A stretch of 64,000 nt of DNA from Psychroserpens jangbogonensis (GCF_000797465.1 NZ_JSWG01000010.1:1-64000); one strand, 5' to 3'; shown: positions 17,920 to 27,716, counted from the first letter of the stretch. Made by a program: numbers and translations. The notes: a model not told the origin generated them from the letters alone.

Positions 17920-20900
17920 ATGCTAAATAAAAGCATCAAATTTTTAATAGAAAATAAACTCGTAGCTGTCCTATTACTTGCTCTTTTTATAGGATGGGGA
18001 ACTGTTAATGCTCCATTCAATTGGGAAACAGGTTTTTTACCAAGCAATCCTGTTCCAGTGGATGCTATTCCTGACATAGGCGAAAATCAACAAATCGTAT
18101 TTACTAAATGGGATGGTCGTTCGCCACAAGATATTGAAGATCAAATTACATATCCTCTAACAACATCATTACTTGGAATTTCAGGAGTTAAAACTATTCG
18201 AAGTTCTTCAATGTTTGGCTTTTCAAGTATCTATATCATTTTTGATGAAGATGTAGATTTCTATTGGAGCAGAAGCAGAATACTCGAAAAGCTAAATTCT
18301 TTACCTAACAATTTACTACCTGATGAGGTCAATCCATCCTTAGGTTCAGATGCCACAGGATTAGGGCAAATATTTTGGTATACTATTGAAGGTCGTGATG
18401 AGAATAATAATGTAACAGGTGGTTGGGATTTGCATGAAATTCGAAGTGTTCAAGATTACTACGTGAAATACGCGCTTTCATCTGCAAGTGGAGTTTCAGA
18501 AGTTGCTTCTATAGGAGGTTATGTTCAAGAATATCAAGTGGATGTAAACCCTGAATTAATGCGGCAATACAATATTGGTTTGCACCAAATTGTAAAAGCA
18601 GTAAAAGAAAGTAATAAAGATATTGGAGCTCAAACTATCGAGATAAACCAAGCAGAATATTTAGTAAGAGGATTAGGTTATATAAAATCTATTTCAGACA
18701 TCGAAAATGCTGTTGTTACTTCTGAAGATTTCACATCGATTAAAATAAAAGATATTGCTAAAGTGACACTTGCTCCAAAAGTAAGACGTGGAATTTTAGA
18801 CAAAGAAGGCGCAGAAGTTGTTGGTGGTGTGGTCGTTTCGAGATATGGAGCGAATCCATTGGAAGTCATTAATAATGTAAAATCAAAAATTAATGAGTTA
18901 AGTGCAGGATTGCCTTCGAAAGTGTTGAAAGATGGTCGTACATCACAACTAACAATAGTACCTTTTTACGATAGATCAGAACTGATTAAAGAAACATTAG
19001 GAACACTCAACGAAGCGTTGACATTAGAAATATTAATCACCATTTTAGTCATCATTATTATGATGTTTAATCTTCGTGCTTCTATTCTCATTTCTGGCTT
19101 GCTTCCTGTTGCTGTTTTAATGGTATTCATAGCGATGAAACTCTTTGGTGTAGATGCTAATATTGTGGCACTATCTGGAATTGCTATTGCTATCGGAACG
19201 ATGGTTGATGTTGGCGTTATTCTATCCGAAAACATTATTAGGCATTTAGAAGAGAACAAAGAAAAACTATCTGTAAATGAAGTTGTTTACAATGCTACAA
19301 CCGAAGTTTCTGGAGCAATCATTACGGCCGTTTTAACAACCATAATTAGCTTTATTCCTGTATTCACAATGATTGGGGCAGAAGGGAAATTGTTTAGACC
19401 TTTAGCTTTCACAAAGACCTTTGCTTTAACAGCTTCCATTATTGTTGCTTTGTTTTTAATTCCGCCTTTTGCTTCGTTTTTATTCCAAAAAAGAAGTATC
19501 AAAAAGGTGTCAAAATTTCTAATCAATAGTCTTCTAATCTTATTAGGAATAGTAGCAATTTTTTATGGGTATTGGCTTGGAGTTATTCTAATTGCATTTG
19601 GAGTTTCATCCATTTTAAAATTGCAACAAAAAATTACTGAAAAGCAAGCAAATTATATTAATATCATAATTTCTGTTTTAGCGATTATATTCCTTTTAGC
19701 AGAGTATTGGCGGCCATTAGGTGTAGATAAAAGCATTTTTTGGAATCTCATTTTTGTAAGTGTTATTTGTTTCGGATTATTAGGTGTTTTTACTTTGTTC
19801 AGAAAGTACTATACACGCATTTTAAGATGGTGTTTAGATAATAAACTCTTGTTTTTATCAATACCGACAGCGATAGTTATTGCAGGCTTTTTCATTATGA
19901 AAAATACAGGCAAAGAGTTTATGCCTTCACTCAATGAAGGTTCTTTTCTACTTATGCCTACATCAATGCCACATTCAGGAGTTAAAGAGAACAAGCGTGT
20001 TCTACAACAGTTGGATATGGCAGTAGCAAGTATTCCTGAAATTAAAACTGTAGTTGGTAAAGCAGGTCGAGTAGAATCTTCATTAGATCCAGCGCCTTTA
20101 TCAATGTATGAAAACTTAATTCAGTATAAGTCTGAATATATGCTAAATGAAGAAGGAGAGCGACAACGCTACAAAACGAATAACAATGGTCTATTTGAAT
20201 TAAAAAGTGGAGCATACATAGGAAACCCTAATAATTCTAAAGAGGCAGTTATAAAGTCCGAAATAACAGCAATAGAACTTATAGAAGATAGTGATGGGGA
20301 ATTTTACAGAAATTGGCGACCACAGATAAAATCTGCAAACGATATATGGAATGAAATTGTACGTGTAACAAAATTGCCAGGCGTTACCTCAGCACCAAAA
20401 TTACAACCTATTGAAACACGATTAGTAATGCTTCAAACTGGTATGCGTGCGCCAATGGGAATAAAGGTAAAGGGTCAAGATTTAAAACAAATTGAAGCCT
20501 TTGGTTTGCAACTAGAAACTATTTTAAAACAAGTTGAAGGGGTTAAAACCGAAGCAGTATTTGCCGATAGAATTGTAGGCAAACCCTATTTGCTAATCGA
20601 TATCGACAGAGAAAAGATTGGACGTTATGGTATTTCTATACAAGATGTTCAAGATGTTTTAAAAGTTGCTGTTGGTGGCATGGAAATAACACAAACGGTT
20701 GAAGGTCGAGAGCGTTATGGTGTTCGTGTTCGTTACCCAAGAGAATTAAGAGCCAATCCAACAGATTTAAAAAATATTTATGTTCCTGTTGAGAAAGGAA
20801 GTCCGATTCCTTTGGGAGAGTTAGTCACTATTAAATACGAACAAGGTGCGCAAGTCATTAAAAGTGAAGATACTTTTTTGATTGGCTACGTGTTGTTTGA

Positions 20901-21624
20901 TAAGTTGAATGATTATGCGGAGGTCGGTGTTGTTGAAAATGCGCAAGCGTTAATTCAATCAAAAATAGATTCAGGAGAATTAATTGTTCCAAAAGGAATT
21001 AATTACCAATTTACAGGAACTTATGAGAATCAAATTAGAGCAGAAAAAACATTATCGATTGTTGTGCCATTAGCACTACTAATCATCTTTTTTATCCTAT
21101 ACTTTCAATTTCGTTCCGTAGCAACTTCATTAATGGTCTTTACTGGTATTGCAGTAGCATTTGCAGGAGGTTTTATAATGATTTGGTTATATGGTCAAGA
21201 TTGGTTTTTAAACATCAACTTCTTTGGCGAAAACCTGCGAGAGTTATTTCAGATGCACACTATTAATTTAAGCGTTGCTGTCTGGGTTGGTTTTATTGCC
21301 TTGTTTGGCATTGCTACAGATGATGGCGTTGTTATGGCTACTTACCTAAAACAAACATTTGATAGAAATAAACCCACAAATAAAAAAGGGATTAGAGCAT
21401 CGATTGTTGAAGCGGGAGAAAAACGTATTCGACCTTGCCTAATGACAACAGCTACAACCATTTTAGCATTACTGCCTGTATTAACCTCAACTGGTCGTGG
21501 GAGTGATATAATGATTCCTATGGCTATACCCAGTTTTGGTGGGATGTTGATCGCTTTAATAACCTTATTTGTTGTTCCTGTTTTATACAGTTGGAAACAA
21601 GAAATACAACTTAAAAAGAATTAA
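17920..21624 (+). CDS. CusA/CzcA-family heavy-metal RND efflux pump
   Basis: 1,234 residues, longer than the usual ~1,040 because of extra segments after the first membrane half (about residues 525-640 are hydrophobic) and in the second porter domain (about 740-800). N-terminal helix, PVDAIPDIGENQQI, TM4 motif GIAIAIGTMVDVGVILSEN with the proton-relay Asp and Glu, and the C-terminal GIATDDGVVMATYL are typical of the HME-RND group. It exports Cu(I)/Ag(I) or divalent metals from periplasm and cytosol using the proton gradient, with the adaptor at 23917 and the channel at 21626. Cu specificity is favoured by the HMBD proteins beside it. Confidence 0.93.
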   Translation: MLNKSIKFLIENKLVAVLLLALFIGWGTVNAPFNWETGFLPSNPVPVDAIPDIGENQQIVFTKWDGRSPQDIEDQITYPLTTSLLGISGVKTIRSSSMFGFSSIYIIFDEDVDFYWSRSRILEKLNSLPNNLLPDEVNPSLGSDATGLGQIFWYTIEGRDENNNVTGGWDLHEIRSVQDYYVKYALSSASGVSEVASIGGYVQEYQVDVNPELMRQYNIGLHQIVKAVKESNKDIGAQTIEINQAEYLVRGLGYIKSISDIENAVVTSEDFTSIKIKDIAKVTLAPKVRRGILDKEGAEVVGGVVVSRYGANPLEVINNVKSKINELSAGLPSKVLKDGRTSQLTIVPFYDRSELIKETLGTLNEALTLEILITILVIIIMMFNLRASILISGLLPVAVLMVFIAMKLFGVDANIVALSGIAIAIGTMVDVGVILSENIIRHLEENKEKLSVNEVVYNATTEVSGAIITAVLTTIISFIPVFTMIGAEGKLFRPLAFTKTFALTASIIVALFLIPPFASFLFQKRSIKKVSKFLINSLLILLGIVAIFYGYWLGVILIAFGVSSILKLQQKITEKQANYINIIISVLAIIFLLAEYWRPLGVDKSIFWNLIFVSVICFGLLGVFTLFRKYYTRILRWCLDNKLLFLSIPTAIVIAGFFIMKNTGKEFMPSLNEGSFLLMPTSMPHSGVKENKRVLQQLDMAVASIPEIKTVVGKAGRVESSLDPAPLSMYENLIQYKSEYMLNEEGERQRYKTNNNGLFELKSGAYIGNPNNSKEAVIKSEITAIELIEDSDGEFYRNWRPQIKSANDIWNEIVRVTKLPGVTSAPKLQPIETRLVMLQTGMRAPMGIKVKGQDLKQIEAFGLQLETILKQVEGVKTEAVFADRIVGKPYLLIDIDREKIGRYGISIQDVQDVLKVAVGGMEITQTVEGRERYGVRVRYPRELRANPTDLKNIYVPVEKGSPIPLGELVTIKYEQGAQVIKSEDTFLIGYVLFDKLNDYAEVGVVENAQALIQSKIDSGELIVPKGINYQFTGTYENQIRAEKTLSIVVPLALLIIFFILYFQFRSVATSLMVFTGIAVAFAGGFIMIWLYGQDWFLNINFFGENLRELFQMHTINLSVAVWVGFIALFGIATDDGVVMATYLKQTFDRNKPTNKKGIRASIVEAGEKRIRPCLMTTATTILALLPVLTSTGRGSDIMIPMAIPSFGGMLIALITLFVVPVLYSWKQEIQLKKN

Positions 21625-21625
21625 A

Positions 21626-22843
21626 ATGAAGAAACTATTTTTTATACTATTTGGTGTTTTGAGTTTCAATATTTCTAATGCACAGCAATTAGAGATATTA
21701 ATTGAAGAAGGATTAGTAAGCAATCCTGAAATTCAAATCTTTGAATTGAAGTATCAAGTTGCGCAAGAAAAAGTAAACGAAGCAAATACACTTCCTAATA
21801 CTCAAATAGGTATTGGTTATTTTGTGAGTGAGCCTGAAACACGAACAGGAGCGCAACGTTTTAAAATTTCCACTCAACAAATGCTGCCCTCATTTGGCTC
21901 AATAACAGCAAGAGAAAACTATAGAAATTCTTTGGCAGATGCTGTTTATGAAGATGTGGCTATTTCAAAAAGAAAATTAGTTGCATCCATATCGCAGTCC
22001 TATTATAATTTATATGCATTAAAAGATAAACAAACTGTATTAGATGAAAACATAGCGTTACTTAAAACCTATGAAGAATTAGCCTTAACCTCTGTTGAGA
22101 CTGGTAAAGCATCAGCAGTAGATGTGTTGCGATTACAGATGAGACAAAATGAAATAGAGCAATTAAAACAAGTTTTAGAACAAGATTATTTAGGGGAACA
22201 AACCGTACTGAATAAATTATTAAATAGAGAAAAAGACATTGAAGTTTCTATTGATGATGAATTAACAATGCCTTCTGAAAGTGCACTAATTAATTCAGAA
22301 AATTTAGTCTTACATCCTGAATTATTGAAGTATGACAAGCTATACAAGTCAGTTGAGAAATCTGAATTACTGAACCAAAAGGAAAGGAATCCAATGTTAG
22401 GATTTGGATTGGATTACATCGCTGTTTCTGAAAGACCAAATATGAATTTTAGTGATAACGGAAAAGATATTGTTATGCCAATGGTTAGTGTTTCAATTCC
22501 GATTTTCAATAATGCATACAAATCGAAAACAAAACAAAACAAATTACAGCAAAATGAAATAAATGCTCAAAAGCAAGACAAACTAAATCGATTAGAAACG
22601 CTACTTGATAAAGCTGTAAAAAACAGTAATTCAGCAAGGATAAGCTATAACACACAAGTAAAGAATTTAAAACAGGCAAAAGACGCAGAAACTATTTTAG
22701 TAAAAAGCTACGAAACAGGAACGATTGATTTTAATGACGTGCTCGATATTCAAGAATTAAAATTAAAATTTCAAATCAATCAAATAGAATCTATAAGAAC
22801 TTATTATTTACAATCAACAATTATTAACTATTTAACAAATTAA
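21626..22843 (+). CDS. TolC-family outer-membrane channel of the metal efflux system
   Basis: 405 residues from the ATG at 21626, one base after the pump stop. The signal peptide (FFILFGVLSFNISNAQ) excludes the upstream in-frame start at 21569. Two OEP repeats of long coiled-coil helices (e.g. QKQDKLNRLETLLDKAVKNS) and beta-strand parts (IGIGYFVSEPET) fit CusC-like channels. It completes the tripartite pump across the outer membrane. Confidence 0.9.
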   Translation: MKKLFFILFGVLSFNISNAQQLEILIEEGLVSNPEIQIFELKYQVAQEKVNEANTLPNTQIGIGYFVSEPETRTGAQRFKISTQQMLPSFGSITARENYRNSLADAVYEDVAISKRKLVASISQSYYNLYALKDKQTVLDENIALLKTYEELALTSVETGKASAVDVLRLQMRQNEIEQLKQVLEQDYLGEQTVLNKLLNREKDIEVSIDDELTMPSESALINSENLVLHPELLKYDKLYKSVEKSELLNQKERNPMLGFGLDYIAVSERPNMNFSDNGKDIVMPMVSVSIPIFNNAYKSKTKQNKLQQNEINAQKQDKLNRLETLLDKAVKNSNSARISYNTQVKNLKQAKDAETILVKSYETGTIDFNDVLDIQELKLKFQINQIESIRTYYLQSTIINYLTN

Positions 22844-22855
22844 AATTCAATTAAA

Positions 22856-23107
22856 ATGAAAACAGTAAAAACAATTTTAGGAGTATTAGTATTAGGATTA
22901 ATGCTTTCGGTAGTATCATGTAAAGATGCTAAAAAAGAGGAAGTAACTACTAAAACTGAAAAGGTAGAAAAGAAAGAACACGATTCTGCGTATCTATGTC
23001 CTATGCATTGTGAAGACAGTGGAAGCGATGCCGAGGGTGAATGTCCAAATTGCGGAATGGATTATGTGAAAAATGAAGATCATAACGCAAACGGTCATGA
23101 ACATTAA
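22856..23107 (+). CDS. Heavy-metal-binding-domain (HMBD) lipoprotein
   Basis: 83 residues: lipobox SVVSC (C22), a Lys/Glu/Thr-rich linker, then one HMBD unit (YLCPMHCEDS ... GECPNCGMDYV, about 46-73) with the CPMH and CPNCGM ligand sets, and a His-rich tail (DHNANGHEH). It probably buffers or hands over Cu(I) in the periplasm to the adaptor, which carries its own HMBD. It starts 12 bases after the TolC gene. Confidence 0.88.
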   Translation: MKTVKTILGVLVLGLMLSVVSCKDAKKEEVTTKTEKVEKKEHDSAYLCPMHCEDSGSDAEGECPNCGMDYVKNEDHNANGHEH

Positions 23108-23112
23108 TTAAT

Positions 23113-23157
23113 AATGTAGCAACATTTATACTGCTTTAAATATAATGTTGCTACATT
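23113..23157 (+). terminator. Long hairpin inside the copper operon
   Basis: AATGTAGCAACATT and AATGTTGCTACATT form a perfect 14-bp stem with a 17-base loop, starting 5 bases after the HMBD lipoprotein stop. There is no T tract, so it may act as a partial terminator or protect the 3' end of the upstream message rather than stop the operon. Confidence 0.6.
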
Positions 23158-23202
23158 CTATAAGTCATTAATAATCGTTCTGAATTTTAAAATATATAAA
23201 TT

Positions 23203-23913
23203 ATGGTAAATAGACACACCGCATTAAAAATTAGAAAAACACACCGTTATTTAGGTTTGTTTATAGGAATTCAATTTCTGTTTTGGACTATTAGTGGTTT
23301 ATATTTTAGTTGGACAGATATTGATGATATTCACGGAGACCATTTTAAAAATTTGGAATATCAACCTAAAGCATTTAACGACCTCATTAGTCCTTCAGAG
23401 CTTAATGTTTCAAAAGGTGTCAATATTATTGAATTGAGAGACATTAATAATTTGCCATACTATTGGATTAATAATGAACAATTATACAGTGCCATCGATG
23501 GGGATTTAAAAATTAATATTACAAAAGACGAAGCTTTGTATATAGCAAAACTCAATATAAAAAATGACTTAGAGGTAGAATCTATAGAGCTGATTAATGA
23601 AACAGGAAAACATCATGAGTATAGAGAAAAACTGTTGCCTGCATTTGTGATTTCTTATGAATCTGATGAAGCTCTTAAAGCCTATATATCAATTAAAGAT
23701 GGAAAGTTTCAAACAGTAAGACATCGCGATTGGCGTTGGTTTGATTTTTTATGGATGACACATACAATGGATTATGAAGGAAGGGATGACTTTAATACAA
23801 TAGTACTAAGAGTCTTTTCCCTATTAGGTTTAATTACTGTATTAAGTGGGTTTTTACTATGGTTTACATCATCACCTTCTGTTAGAAAATTATTAAAACG
23901 AAATAAAAAATAA
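23203..23913 (+). CDS. PepSY-domain membrane protein
   Basis: 236 residues with membrane helices at about 14-35 (LGLFIGIQFLFWTISGLYF) and 205-226, and a periplasmic PepSY-like region between (KDEALYIAKLNIKNDLEVESI). The arrangement matches PepSY-associated TM proteins found with copper and iron genes; HRDWRWFDFLWMTHTMDY is the conserved block before the last helix. The exact role is unknown. Its stop is 3 bases before the CusB-type gene. Confidence 0.82.
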   Translation: MVNRHTALKIRKTHRYLGLFIGIQFLFWTISGLYFSWTDIDDIHGDHFKNLEYQPKAFNDLISPSELNVSKGVNIIELRDINNLPYYWINNEQLYSAIDGDLKINITKDEALYIAKLNIKNDLEVESIELINETGKHHEYREKLLPAFVISYESDEALKAYISIKDGKFQTVRHRDWRWFDFLWMTHTMDYEGRDDFNTIVLRVFSLLGLITVLSGFLLWFTSSPSVRKLLKRNKK

Positions 23914-23916
23914 GAG

Positions 23917-25668
23917 ATGAAAAAGATTTTAATTTATATCGGAATATTATCTGTTGGGCTACTTTTAGGTTGGTTGCTTTTTGGCGGATCATCTAATGAA
24001 GCAGTAGAACACAATCATTCTGAAACAGCGGAGACTAATCAAATGTGGACGTGTTCTATGCATCCTCAAATCATGCAACCTGAAGCTGGTGATTGTCCTA
24101 TTTGCGGAATGGATTTAATACCTGCCAAAACTAGCGCAGAGGGATTAAATGCAAATGAATTTAAGCTAACGAAAAACGCTATGGCTTTAGCCAATATACA
24201 AACGTCTCTTGTTGGTAATAATACTAGTGAAGAAGCTACAATTAAACTATCAGGAAAAATCGCAGAAAATGAAGAAGCCAATGTAGTTCAGGCGAGTTAT
24301 TTTTCAGGAAGGATAGAACGCTTAAATGTAAATTCAACAGGAGAAGAGGTTAAGCAAGGTCAGTTATTAGCAACGATCTATTCACCTGAATTATTTGCAG
24401 CACAGCAAGAGTTAATTACAGCCTCTTCAATGAAAGAAACACAACCTGCATTGTATAATGCTGTAAGGAATAAATTAAAGCTTTGGAAAATTTCTGAGAG
24501 CCAAATTAATCAAATTGAAGCATCAGGAAAAGTGAAACAAAACTTTCCAATATATGCAACAGTTTCAGGAACTGTGTCAGAAAAATTGGTTGAACAAGGC
24601 GATTATGTAAAACAAGGAGAAGCCTTATTGAAAATCACAAACCTTAATAAGGTTTGGGCGCTGTTTGATGTGTATGAAAATCAGATTAAGTTATTTGAAA
24701 AAGGGCAAGATATTACGGTTACTACAAGCGCTTATCCAAATAAAAAATTCAAAAAGAAAGTGGATTTTATAGACCCTACATTTAATTCAGCGACAAGAAC
24801 AGTTAAACTTCGAGTAGTCTTAAACAATAAAAACCGTGAGTTCAAAACTGGAATGTTTGTTGAAGGTAATATTGAAAACACACTATCTAACCAAGAACAG
24901 AGATTAATGATTCCTTCATCTGCAATTTTGTGGACAGGAGAGCGCTCTGTGGTTTACATAAAGACAAATCCTGATGAACCAGTTTTTGAAATGAAAGAAA
25001 TTACAATTGGTAATCAATTAGGAGATCAATATGAAGTAATTGATGGACTTCAAAGTGGAGATGAAATTGTAACCAATGGAACATTTACAGTTGATGCATC
25101 TGCTCAATTACAAGGTAAAAAATCTATGATGAATAAAGGCGGTGGAAAAACCATGACAGGTCATGAAGGTCACCTTGGAATAGAAATGTCGAGTACCACA
25201 AAATATGAGCGCCTTAAAGTGCCAGTCATATTTCAAGAACAGTTAAAAATGGTTTTCAATAATTACATTAAATTAAAAGATGAATTAGTTAATGATGATA
25301 CAAACAATGTAATTGAAGAAGCAAAAAACACATTAAGTAGTTTAACCAAAATAGATATGAAACTGCTGAAAGATGAAAAAGCACACACGAATTGGATGGC
25401 TTTAGAAAAGGAAATCAAATCTTCCGTTGGTTCTATTTCACATGCAACTGATATAAAAGCTCAAAGAAGTCATTTTAAGCGTTTGTCATCATATTTAATA
25501 AGTGCTGTTGAAACCTTTGGAATAAACGAAACAGTGTATAGTCAATTTTGTCCTATGGCAGATAATGACAATGGCGCATATTGGTTAAGTAGAGACGAAA
25601 AAGTAGTCAACCCATACTTTGGAGACGCGATGCTGAAATGTGGTAGTGTGAAACAAGTAATAGAATAG
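23917..25668 (+). CDS. CusB-type periplasmic adaptor with HMBD and DUF3347 domains
   Basis: 583 residues. Order: anchoring helix (4-22), His-rich linker, HMBD (about 43-68: MWTCSMHPQI with C46 and H49, GDCPICGMDL with C60, C63, M65), membrane-fusion core with lipoyl/barrel-sandwich, hairpin and beta-barrel parts (about 80-390), then a DUF3347 domain (about 430-583) ending in CPMADNDNGAYWL and MLKCGSVKQVIE. It joins pump to channel and delivers metal. The 3' end (25419-25670) is duplicated at 40054-40305. Confidence 0.93.
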   Translation: MKKILIYIGILSVGLLLGWLLFGGSSNEAVEHNHSETAETNQMWTCSMHPQIMQPEAGDCPICGMDLIPAKTSAEGLNANEFKLTKNAMALANIQTSLVGNNTSEEATIKLSGKIAENEEANVVQASYFSGRIERLNVNSTGEEVKQGQLLATIYSPELFAAQQELITASSMKETQPALYNAVRNKLKLWKISESQINQIEASGKVKQNFPIYATVSGTVSEKLVEQGDYVKQGEALLKITNLNKVWALFDVYENQIKLFEKGQDITVTTSAYPNKKFKKKVDFIDPTFNSATRTVKLRVVLNNKNREFKTGMFVEGNIENTLSNQEQRLMIPSSAILWTGERSVVYIKTNPDEPVFEMKEITIGNQLGDQYEVIDGLQSGDEIVTNGTFTVDASAQLQGKKSMMNKGGGKTMTGHEGHLGIEMSSTTKYERLKVPVIFQEQLKMVFNNYIKLKDELVNDDTNNVIEEAKNTLSSLTKIDMKLLKDEKAHTNWMALEKEIKSSVGSISHATDIKAQRSHFKRLSSYLISAVETFGINETVYSQFCPMADNDNGAYWLSRDEKVVNPYFGDAMLKCGSVKQVIE

Positions 25669-25670
25669 AA
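25419..25670 (+). repeat. 252-bp direct repeat, original copy (3' end of the cusB-type gene)
   Basis: Identical to 40054-40305 except for three substitutions (98.8%). This copy lies inside the intact gene (residues about 502 to stop). Both copies have the same orientation, 14.6 kb apart, bracketing the stress gene block. Confidence 0.95.
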
Positions 25671-25717
25671 AAACCTGCAATTGCCTATGCACGTTGTAGA
25701 TTGTATTTATTTTTCCT

Positions 25718-26152
25718 TTATCCTAAGGGAACGATAAGTACTGGTATTTTTGATTTTTTTAAGATCTTTCCAGAAACACTTCCGACAAATGCTTTGTAAA
25801 GAAAACTATGTTCATGATGACCAGCAAAAATTAGATCAACATTTAACTTCTTAGATTCCTCCATTATCATTTCGATTGTTGCTCCTTGTATTAGTAAACC
25901 TTCAGCTTTAACTCCTTTTTTATTAAGTTCATTGGATTGTTCTTGTAGTAGTTTATGTTCTTTTCTAAGTTCCGATGCACGGTTATCTCTTATGCATTGG
26001 GGACCAACTTCATAACCGACAAAATCGGGATTGGGAGCAGCAATATGTATTAACCATATTTTTGAATCGAATCGCTCAGCCAATTGAAATGCTTTATCAA
26101 CTAGCAATTGTTCGTTTCTATTAAAATCGACTGTAACTAGTATATTTTTCAT
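25718..26152 (-). CDS. Universal stress protein, single UspA domain
   Basis: 144 residues. MKNILVTVDFNRNEQLLVDKAF is the usual UspA beginning and LNVDLIFAGHHEHSF...GSVSGKILKKSKIPVLIVP the usual end; the nucleotide-binding G-x2-G-x9-G(S/T) pattern is only partly kept. Cytosolic, stress-related in the family. It is convergent with the copper operon and divergent from the cbpA operon. Confidence 0.88.
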   Translation of the reverse strand: MKNILVTVDFNRNEQLLVDKAFQLAERFDSKIWLIHIAAPNPDFVGYEVGPQCIRDNRASELRKEHKLLQEQSNELNKKGVKAEGLLIQGATIEMIMEESKKLNVDLIFAGHHEHSFLYKAFVGSVSGKILKKSKIPVLIVPLG

Positions 26153-26201
26153 ATTTTTTATTTTAATGGTACAACAAATGTGTATGTGTAATGGTGTTGC
26201 T

Positions 26202-26407
26202 TCAAACTATGCTAATACACCATGTTCTCAGTGGTTTCCTCTTTTTTATAAGTATTGGTTTTATCAGTTGTTCTTCTTCTAAAACAACAATAGCTAATCT
26301 TACATAATCATTTACAGTTTTTCTATTGACTGTGATTGAGGGCCTGTAATATTGATGTAGCCTTTCCATATAAGCTCTCTATCTTTAGTTGGACAAATAC
26401 AATACAT
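26202..26407 (-). pseudogene. Possible frameshifted small gene
   Basis: An ATG at 26407 opens a 31-codon frame (MYCICPTKDRELIWKGYINI...) that stops at 26312; another frame continues with VNDYVRLAIVVLEEEQLI and KPILIKKRKPLRTW to 26202. One extra A in the AAAAA run before the first stop would join both into a 70-residue protein. Family not recognised. The rest of the gap 26153-26533 holds only the regulatory site at 26472. Confidence 0.35.
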
Positions 26408-26471
26408 TGAGTTTTCTGTTTTTATGTAAAGATTAAAAGAATTACAACAAAATGTAATAATTGAATAAGTC

Positions 26472-26514
26472 TGATTAATATCATATTATACTTCTGAAAT
26501 TCAAGGTATATTGC
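26472..26514 (+). promoter_or_regulatory. CRP/FNR-type box and -7 element of the cbpA operon
   Basis: TGAT-TAAT-ATCA (26472-26483) is a CRP/FNR-type dyad. A -7-like element TATATTGC starts at 26507, 29.5 bp from the dyad centre, the spacing shared by all boxes of this kind here. A leader of about 15 bases would precede the cbpA ATG at 26534. Confidence 0.6.
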
Positions 26515-26533
26515 TGATTAAATCATTGTAATA

Positions 26534-27418
26534 ATGGCATTTATAGACTATTATAAGACACTTGGAATTTCGAAAGGTGCTAGTGAAAGCGCTATAAAGA
26601 AAGCCTATCGGAAATTAGCACGTAAATACCATCCGGATTTAAATCCTAACGATAAGGTCGCTGAACAGAAGTTCAAGGAAATAAATGAAGCCAATGCGGT
26701 ATTGAGTCATCCTGAAAATCGAAAAAAATATGATGAATACGGAGAACATTGGGAACATTCGGAAGAATACGAAAAAGCGAAACAACAAAAACAGTACCAA
26801 AGAAGTACAAGTAATCAACAAGGAGGTTATTCAGAGGAGGATTTTTCAGATATCTTTGGGTCTATGTTTGGTGGTGGTTCGTCGAGAACACAGGGAAAAC
26901 AAGTAAAATTTAGAGGTCAAGATTTTAATGCCGAATTGCAGCTTAAACTTAAAGATGTATATACTAGTCATAAGCAAACCTTAACCGTAAACAATAAAAA
27001 TATTCGTATCACAATTCCGGCAGGAGTAGAAAACGGTCAAGTTATAAAAATAAAAGGCCATGGTGGAAAAGGTATTAATGGTGGACCCAATGGTGATTTG
27101 TTTATTTCATTTTCAATAATTAATCAATCTCAATTTAAAAGAGATGGTCATAACTTATATGTTTCAGTTGATTTAGATTTATATACTGCATTGTTAGGTG
27201 GAGAACTAACAGTCAATACTTTTGAAGGGAAAGTAAAACTGACCGTAAAACCAGAAACACAAAACGGAACAAAAGTAAAACTTAAAGGGAAAGGTTTTCC
27301 CAAGTATAAAAAAGAAGGACAGTTTGGTGATTTGTATATAATCTACACTATTAAAACACCAACAAAACTATCGACAAAAGAAAAAGAATTGTTTACCGAA
27401 CTCTCAAAATTGCGATAA
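26534..27418 (+). CDS. cbpA: DnaJ-type co-chaperone CbpA
   Basis: 294 residues: J domain (1-70) with HPD at 33-35, a short Gly/Ser-rich linker (FGSMFGGGSSRTQG), and two C-terminal substrate-binding beta domains (about 125-290: ITIPAGVENGQVIKIKG, VDLDLYTALLGGELTV). No zinc-finger domain, which separates CbpA from DnaJ. It delivers unfolded proteins to DnaK. The modulator gene cbpM starts 1 base after its stop. Confidence 0.93.
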   Translation: MAFIDYYKTLGISKGASESAIKKAYRKLARKYHPDLNPNDKVAEQKFKEINEANAVLSHPENRKKYDEYGEHWEHSEEYEKAKQQKQYQRSTSNQQGGYSEEDFSDIFGSMFGGGSSRTQGKQVKFRGQDFNAELQLKLKDVYTSHKQTLTVNNKNIRITIPAGVENGQVIKIKGHGGKGINGGPNGDLFISFSIINQSQFKRDGHNLYVSVDLDLYTALLGGELTVNTFEGKVKLTVKPETQNGTKVKLKGKGFPKYKKEGQFGDLYIIYTIKTPTKLSTKEKELFTELSKLR

Positions 27419-27419
27419 T

Positions 27420-27716
27420 ATGGATACTACACATCTCATTTCAATTCAACAGTTTTGCACGCATTATAATGTTTCAAAAAGCTTTATCACTGCTCTACAT
27501 GAATACGAGTTGATTGAAATTACAATAACCGATAATGAGGACTATTTGAAAATCAATCAGCTTAATGACGTTGAAAAAATGATACGTTTGCATTACGAAT
27601 TGGATATTAACCTAGAAGGGATTGATGTGATTTATAATTTATTGAAGCAATTGGAACATCTTCAATTTGAAATCAGAACACTAAAAAATAAGTTAAATGC
27701 TTTCGAGGAGTTTTAA
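27420..27716 (+). CDS. cbpM: Chaperone modulator CbpM
   Basis: 98 residues, MerR-like winged-helix front (ISIQQFCTHYNVSKSFITALHEYELIEI) and a C-terminal helix LLKQLEHLQFEIRTLKNKLNAF. In the known system CbpM binds the J domain of CbpA and blocks its stimulation of DnaK. Its location directly after cbpA supports the call. The P-type ATPase gene follows 21 bases on, so all three appear to form one operon. Confidence 0.85.
   Translation: MDTTHLISIQQFCTHYNVSKSFITALHEYELIEITITDNEDYLKINQLNDVEKMIRLHYELDINLEGIDVIYNLLKQLEHLQFEIRTLKNKLNAFEEF

Noticed and set aside
21569-21625. Upstream start for the TolC-type protein
   Set aside because: It lies within the pump gene and would bury the signal peptide that begins at the ATG at 21626.
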